DNA of 64,000 nt from Opeltia flavorubescens (taxonomy: Eukaryota > Ascomycota > Lecanoromycetes > Teloschistales > Teloschistaceae). The position numbers were made by a program, and so were the translations under genes. Below are positions 57,325-64,000 of the stretch, in pieces; the first letter of the stretch is position 1; each line of letters begins with the position of its first letter. The stretch is taken from the NCBI GenBank assembly GCA_000442125.1, contig KE546973.1, positions 1,612,001-1,676,000 on the forward strand, given 5' to 3'. Under the pieces are notes generated by a model that saw nothing but the letters and a program-made list of their open reading frames with translations, was not told the origin of the DNA and ran no database searches.

Positions 57325-59878
57325 AAAACCCGACTACCGGGTTTTATAAATTTAATCCTAATACTCTATTAAAATATCTATTTTTTTTATTATTATCTAT
57401 TTATTTTTTATTAAACTAATTGTAATTTATAATTATACTTCTAATATTTATTAATAGCTAATATACTAGTATTCTTCTTCGGTTTTTAAATACTCGATAA
57501 TTTTTTTCTAATATATTATTAATAGTTTTTTATTATTTAAATATATATTAATCTATATAGAATTTAATCTAATATTAATATATTTTAGTTCTTTTATATC
57601 TTAGTTTATTAATCTTATTTTAGTAGATATTATTAACTTTTTTACCTTATACTTTTTTTTTAAATTAGATTTTATTAGAATATTAAATTTTTTATATAGA
57701 TTTATATTATAAGTAATAGATTTTTTATTATTTGTTATAGAGAAGTTTAAAAGCTAATTCTAAAGAATCTAATTAATTAAGTATTTACTTATCCCGGATA
57801 AATAAAGTTTATTAAAATAATTATCTTTATTATTAATTCCTCGATTTTTATAAACTATTTTTGATTTTCTAAAGCCTAGATTTAAAATTTAGTAAATATA
57901 CTTCTATATTTAAATCGGGCAAATTCGTTATTATAATATACTAGTATTTTAAAACGCTTATATATTATAATTTCGGCCTTTTATTAAATAGATAAGAATT
58001 TAATAATAGTTTATTTATTATAGAAAGTAGTTTATAAAAATCAAAAGCTATATTTAAAAATTTCTACTCGAAAAATAACTATATTAGAGTTTAAAAAGGT
58101 TTTTAATATTAGTCTCTAAAATAGCTTCTAATTAAAAGCTATCTATATTAATATTGTACAATGGTATATTATTCTAATTAAAGGTCTTTTCTAATAATAT
58201 TAACGAGCTAGTTTCCTATTAGAGATTTAAAAGAATAAGTATTTAAAATTTATTTAGTAAAATATAGGAATATTAATTCGCGAATTAATTAGTAGACTTT
58301 TTAGATTATAATATTTATATTAAATACAAGTTTTTTATTTAACGCGTTAATAGTTAAAAGGGTAATATATATTCTATATTAGTTTATTTACTATTAATAA
58401 ACCTCGCGCGAATATATTAGTTTAATAATTTTAAATAGATATTTCCGTTTAAATTAAAATTTAAAATATTTTTAATTATATAATTATTTTATTTTATATA
58501 TTTCATAATAATATTATATTATTTTATTAATAAAGTCCCGCTTTTATATTATTCTATTATATTTTCGGCGTGTTTAGTTTATATTATTATTTATAACTAC
58601 TATTATTATTAGTTTATAAAATAAATATTATATTTTATTAGAATTAAAGCTACGGTTTTTTATTTTTTTTTATATTTATTTTAATAATATTAGTAATATC
58701 CTACTTAATAAATAATCTAATCTTCGATTTTAAGTTTAATATTTTTATTAAACGAGAATATAAATACTATTTAAATATTAATTAATAGTCTCCTTTTATT
58801 ATCTATCGCGAAGACGCGCGTAAATTTTTTGGTTATACGATTTATTTTTTATAAATAATAGATAGCTATTAAAATTCTTCGTAAAATAATATCCGAATAA
58901 AGTTATATTATTTAGATAAAATTCGTTTTTTATTAATAGTATTTACTAATAGTAAGAGAACCGTTTTATATAAAAATTTTTTATACGTTTATAGATACGA
59001 GCCGTTATATATCTAGCTTGGAAATAGTTATAATTTATTTAGGGAACTATTTAAAATTTTATAATAAAAATAATCGGGCTAGATTATATTCTACTAAAAA
59101 TACGAAAGTTCTAATTATTCGGACGATAAATTTTAGTAAGTTTCGCGCGGTTAACTAGCTAGAATTATTTTATTTTAAGTTATTAATAGCACTTAAAAGT
59201 TTAGTATATATAAATTACTAGAGCTTATTTTTAAATTTAGTACTATAACCTAAGATAGAATATAATTAACCGTCCGTCTAAAAAATACCAGCTTCAATAA
59301 TTAGGTTTTCTATATATTAGCTAATAGGCTACTTTATATATATATAGCAGCGGTTATTCTATAAGTTAGTTAATTTATTAATTTTTAGGCGTATTAAAAG
59401 TTAATCTCTATTTTAGTTACAAGCCCGCGAATAGCGGCTGCGATAAAAAAATTAAGCTATAATAAATTCTAGTATTTTTATAAATAAGGGGAGTTAGCTA
59501 GTTTAATATTATTATAGGAAGTATAATCGGTTTAAGTATAAATGATTTATAGACTTAGTATAATAGTTTTCGCTTAAAATTAAAGCGAATCTATTATTTA
59601 TTTAAATATAAGATAATACTAACGGAAGAGAATTAAAATAGATATAGCCGGTAGATTTTTTAATATAATTACTAAAGATTTTATTACTAGAAATACTATA
59701 AACTTTATTATAGCTATATATAAAATATTTATTTTTTATTTTTTTTAATAGATAGGTATATTCTATAGAGTTTTATTTAATTAAGTATATCTATATTAAT
59801 AATTTTTTAAAATAGATGTATTGACGTTTAATAATACCTTTTAACCGTATCTAAATTACTTTTTAGTAAAAACCGACG
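57325..59878 (+). mobile_element. Relic of the same DNA transposon, copy B
   Basis: It starts at the palindromic core aaaacccgactaccgggttt (57,325) and ends near 59,878 (agtaaaaaccgacggtt), about 2.55 kb. It aligns in the same orientation with copy A over its right half: attgacgtttaataatacct against attaatatttagtaaaactc at the right end, and the gttacaagcccgcgaatagc segment against its RIP-changed counterpart. Copy B keeps more G and C in that segment than copy A. It is broken throughout. The two copies lie about 260 bp apart. Confidence 0.55.
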
Positions 59879-62459
59879 GTTAAAATTTATTATTTAGATT
59901 AAAACGGGTTAATAAACTATAGATAATACTATTTTATTATTTAATAAATTATTTATTTAGTAATAAAGTTTTTTTTTAAAATAACGTTTAACTATTAAGC
60001 GTTACCTCTAATTAAAATCTTGATTACTAAAAAGTAGCTTGATAATATATCTATATTATAGTATTTTAAGTCTTTTATAAATAAAATTATAACTTAAAGT
60101 CTTTATAAAAATATAATAAACGTAAGTAGATTAGGTTTTTTATATTTAAATTTGTTCTTTTATTAATATTTAATATTTATATTTTTTTTTAGCTCCGGTT
60201 TTATTTCCGTTTTTAAGTTTAATATTTATACCCTCCGTTATATCTTTCTACCTTTTCTTTTTAATTATTCCTTATTTTAAATAAAGCAGTCTTTTTATAA
60301 TAGAAATTAACGGTATTATATAGTCTAGTATAGAGAAAGTTAGTATTCCTAGATACGAAAATTCTATAAATTCTAAAAGTATTATAGTTATATAACGCTT
60401 TTAAAACCGGCGACTTTAGTTAAAAAGATTTAAAAAATTTTCGAACTATTATTTTATAAAATAAAACCAATTATTAAACTTTACTATAATATTATTAAAT
60501 ATATTTTTATAAAAAATATTATAAATAATTTATAATAATAAGAAATTCGTTAGTAATATTTACTATACCGGAAGATTAACCCATTTATTAGCGGTTAAGA
60601 TAGTTAAAAGTTTAAATTTAGGATTTAATTTAAGCGGGATAGATATAAACGAGTTAAAAAAACTTTTCGAGCCTAAAAAATCCGTAGGGTCTAAATATAC
60701 TAGCAGCCCGAATTAAAATAAAAACTTTTTAAAAAAGGCCTTTAAAATAAAAAAGTTTAGGGCTTTTAATTTTATATAAATATTCGAAAAAATAGAAGCC
60801 GGTAAATGTTTAATAATATAAATTATTCCTAGCTTTACTAATACTTTATAAATATAACTCCAGTTTTTTTAATAATATTAGCTAGTTTAATAAAAATCGG
60901 GAATATTATTAATAAAATAGATAATATATATTATTTAAATAATTATTCTATATTTATTCGCTATCTTATATTTTATTAAAAAAAAATAAGTTTAGATATT
61001 ATATTTAAAAACTCTAAACGAGTAGAAAGATTTGGCTTAGTAAAAAAGTTAAAGCTAGCTATTATTAAAATTTTATAGGTAAAACGGCTATAAGCTATTT
61101 ATAAGTAATCGGGCTATTATTCGCCTATTATTTTAAAAGGTAGGCAGCTTTTAAAAAGCCCTAGAATCGTTAAGCTCGCAATTCGGGAAAAATCTAAAGA
61201 ATATAAACGTTTCGATACCCTCGAAGCCGAATTTATAGACTATATAGAAAAATATTATAAAGATATAAAAGGAAAGAATAGCTAGAAAATTACAGTCGGC
61301 CAGGCTTTTTTATATATAAATAGTCTTTAATATTTTTACGATAATTTATATAATTAGTAAATATTTATAATAGATATTATATTTTTAGCGAATAAAAAAG
61401 TAGATTAGTAATTATTATTATATTTATTATTATAATAATTATATATAAAATTAAAATAAGCTTTAAATAAATAATAATTTTAATTATTAATAATAACTTA
61501 TTTTACTTTTTTTATTTATACGCTCTTTTTATCTATAATTATTTAATTATAATTTTATCTTCTATATATTTAGAGTAAGCTATAAAGGAATTTTTCGAAT
61601 ATTTATAAAGTTTAATTAAATAATTTATTTTTATAAATATTAAAAATTGTAATAGTCTATTAAAGTTATAAAACTAGAGAATTTTAAGTAGATGCTGGTT
61701 ATAAACTATTCGAAAGAGCTTTTAATTCGACGAAAAGTAATAGATATAAAAGAGAAAAAAAGGAAACGCGCTCTTTTTATACTAGAACCTTTTTTTTATA
61801 TTATTAAACGAGTTTCGATTAGATTCCTATTTAAAGTAAAATAGAATATTTAATAGCTTTAAAAAAAAAAAAATACTCGATTTTACTATTATAGATATTA
61901 AGAAGATAGTTTATATCTAGAAAAAATATAAATTTAACGAGATAAATATCTATAATATCGCCGTTTAAAATTTAGCGAAAAAATTCAATCGTGGTTTAAA
62001 CCCCGAATTTATATTTTTTAGTATAATAAATAAAACTTTTTACAATTTTATTAATAAGCCTTATTTTTATTTTTATCTATTTTTATTTTTTTATTATACG
62101 TATTTATATTATTTTATTAGTATTTAAAAGTAATAGTAAAAAGAATTAAACTAAAATAATAATAGGCTAAAAATATACCTTTAATATAAACCTTTAAAAT
62201 TTTCTAGTACTAGTTATTATTAAAAATATAGATATTTATTAGACTTGTTTTAAAATTAAATATATTCTTTATATTGAATTTAAACGCTTTATATATACTA
62301 GAGAATATTAAAAAGGCGATAGAAAAGGCTAGCTATTATATTTTAGGCTACCTATACCTATTAAACTAGTTAATATCCGCGGAAGTAGTCGAGAAAAGAA
62401 ACGCTAGCTATTTCCCGCTAAATATATCCCGTTTACTAGTTTAATATAAAGCTATAACA

Positions 62460-62790
62460 AAAATAAAAAAACGGAGGCGGCGTTTAAAAAATTAGTCCCG
62501 CTCGCTAATATTATAGAAAATTACTACGGTTTTAAAAAAAACTAACCTTTATTTATTAAACTAGTCCTATTTATCGAGCTAATTAAAAAATATAGTAATT
62601 AAAACGCGAGCTAACCGCCGTTTCTTTAATTAATTCTATTTATAGATTTTATTAAACGTTATAATAATTAAAATAAGTACTAGATATTATTTAAAAAGCT
62701 AATTCTTTTTACCGAACTAGTAGACTACTATAGCGACGAAAAGGAAAATTAATTTATATCGATAGCGTTTTTTTAAACCGCCAGCCCAAA
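62460..62790 (+). other. Fossil coding trace with a repeated peptide motif
   Basis: One plus-strand frame, broken by several stops, still shows four similar segments about 25-30 codons apart: FKKLVPLANIIENYYG, FIKLVLFIELIKKYS, LILFIDFIKRYNN and FKKLILFTELVDYYSDE. This looks like a decayed gene with internal protein repeats carried by a repeat element. No family could be assigned, and it is treated as a fossil. Confidence 0.35.
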
Positions 62791-64000
62791 ATAGTTAGAA
62801 TATAAGAGAGAGGAATTCTATTTAGATTTTCTAGGCTAGTTTATAAAACGATTTCTAATAGATAATTTAAAAGAAAATTCTTAAATAAGTAACTCGAAAT
62901 ATAGGCCTATTTTTAAATTAAAGGCTTATAATATATACAGCGCTTCTTTATATAAAAGTATCTAAAATTAGCTAGATAGTACTGCGAATTTAATAATAGA
63001 TATATAAATAGATAATACCAATTAAATATTATTTATAATAAATTAAAATATAAATAGAATAAATCGGCCCTAGTAATTAATATATAAAAGATAGTAATTT
63101 TTTTTTAAAGAATCCGCGTTTATTTTTTACTTGCTAGTAACGCCTTTAATATTATATCTAGTAGCGCGAGATACTAATCTATTAAAATAGATACGATTTC
63201 TAAATCTAGAACCTTTTTTTAATATAAAAAAGCGAAAGAAATTTAATAAATAATAGAAATACTAATAATATCGCTATAGTTTTCTAAAAGTAGTAGTCTA
63301 GTAGTATATTTTAGATATTACTACTTTAGAAAAATCGAAACCCGATAATAAAAGTAAAATAGCCCTCAATTAATTAAATATACTAAGTTTAGCGTAGAAT
63401 ATTATCCGACTAGCAATCGATTTATTTTTTTAGAATAGATATATATTCTCTCCTCTAGTATTTAATAGATTATAGATAAAAATTATAAAATTATTATAAG
63501 GAAATAACTATACTAGTAGAAGCGATAGTTTATAATATAGTAAAAGTAGTTTAATAGTAAATAAATATAATATTATAGAATTTAGAATATATTTTTTATA
63601 TTTTTATATTATTAAAAATATACTTTATTTTTTTTATACTGGTCCTTTATATATTCTTTTGCTATTTTTATTATTAGTACCTCGCGATTTTATTTATCCG
63701 TATTTTAAGATTATATATTTTATTAATTACTATTTAAAAGAAATTAACGATATTAATAATTCTATTTATCTATTATTTTAGTAAGAATAATTTCTTATTT
63801 ATTTCTAGCGCTATTCGATTTATCGGGCTATTAGGTACTAGAAAGCCTTCCGTTAGTACTCGTCCCTTTATTTTATTATATATCGCGATTTTTAGTTATT
63901 TATTAGTATTTTATAAGGATTTTAATAATTGTTATAAATTTATTTTAAATATTTTCTTTTTTTTTATTCTTTTTATCTAATTCTTTTTCCTACTTTTTTT

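Larger units (their letters stand above)
46931..64000. repeat. Large AT-rich block of RIP-degraded repeats
   Basis: For 17 kb the sequence is dominated by TpA and has no open frame of note. C and G survive mostly in CpG, CpC and GpC contexts, while CpA and TpG are scarce. That is the expected outcome of repeat-induced point mutation, which converts CpA to TpA, and not of CpG deamination. The block runs past the window end. It contains a tandem duplication, two transposon relics, palindromic element ends and two minisatellites, listed separately. The parts at about 47.8-52.6 kb and 59.9-64.0 kb are fossil repeats I cannot assign to a family. Confidence 0.9.

Noticed and set aside
46931-64000. 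Mitochondrial DNA insertion or centromere as the reason for the AT richness
   Set aside because: No mitochondrial protein or rRNA sequence is recognisable, and the duplicated units and transposon relics with C-to-T bias fit RIP. A centromeric role cannot be judged from sequence alone.

Overview
The window looks like nuclear DNA of a filamentous ascomycete (Pezizomycotina). Genes are split by short GT-AG introns of about 48-80 bp. The families present are typical of these fungi: PTH11-like rhodopsin-domain proteins, CFEM, HET, DUF3176, F-box/LRR, a fungal O-methyltransferase and small secreted proteins. The class cannot be fixed from sequence alone; a leotiomycete would fit. All product names rest on motif recognition by eye, and splice sites were placed by hand from frame and consensus.

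Region 1-46,930 is ordinary-composition, gene-bearing DNA. In order it holds: a long perfect hairpin (648-881); a rhodopsin-domain membrane protein (1,976-3,368); a head-to-head pair of long helical proteins of unknown family (4,094-5,646 minus and 6,057-8,758 plus); a decayed membrane-protein gene (9,097-10,437); a small beta-prism-like protein (11,571-12,234); two tandem copies of a small secreted-protein domain (12,642-13,871); an FAD monooxygenase (14,185-15,504 minus); a two-repeat secreted protein (17,959-18,693); two F-box type proteins (19,815-20,593 and 22,327-24,158, both minus) flanking a short-chain dehydrogenase (21,140-22,129); a second rhodopsin-domain protein (25,145-26,564 minus) divergent from an O-methyltransferase (27,208-28,628); a DUF3176 protein; a membrane-anchored HET protein; two secreted proteins (35,645-36,296 and 36,676-37,281 minus); a triple-CFEM protein (38,004-39,487); a secreted Cys-rich protein (40,410-41,307 minus); a broken small gene; and a secreted alpha-carbonic anhydrase (45,386-46,366 minus).

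Region 46,931-64,000 changes sharply into a very AT-rich block with no credible intact gene. It has the signature of repeat-induced point mutation (RIP). A 459-bp-period duplication at its edge shows one less-mutated and one more-mutated copy, differing mostly by C-to-T and G-to-A changes. Inside are two diverged copies of a pogo/Fot1-like DNA transposon (about 54.4-57.1 and 57.3-59.9 kb), palindromic element ends, two minisatellite arrays and unassigned repeat fossils.

The oxidoreductases and the methyltransferase resemble secondary-metabolism tailoring enzymes, but no backbone synthase is present, so they do not form a supported cluster. The 29-45 kb part is enriched in secreted, membrane and incompatibility-type genes, several with single disruptions. 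That is what one expects of a fast-evolving accessory compartment beside a repeat block.
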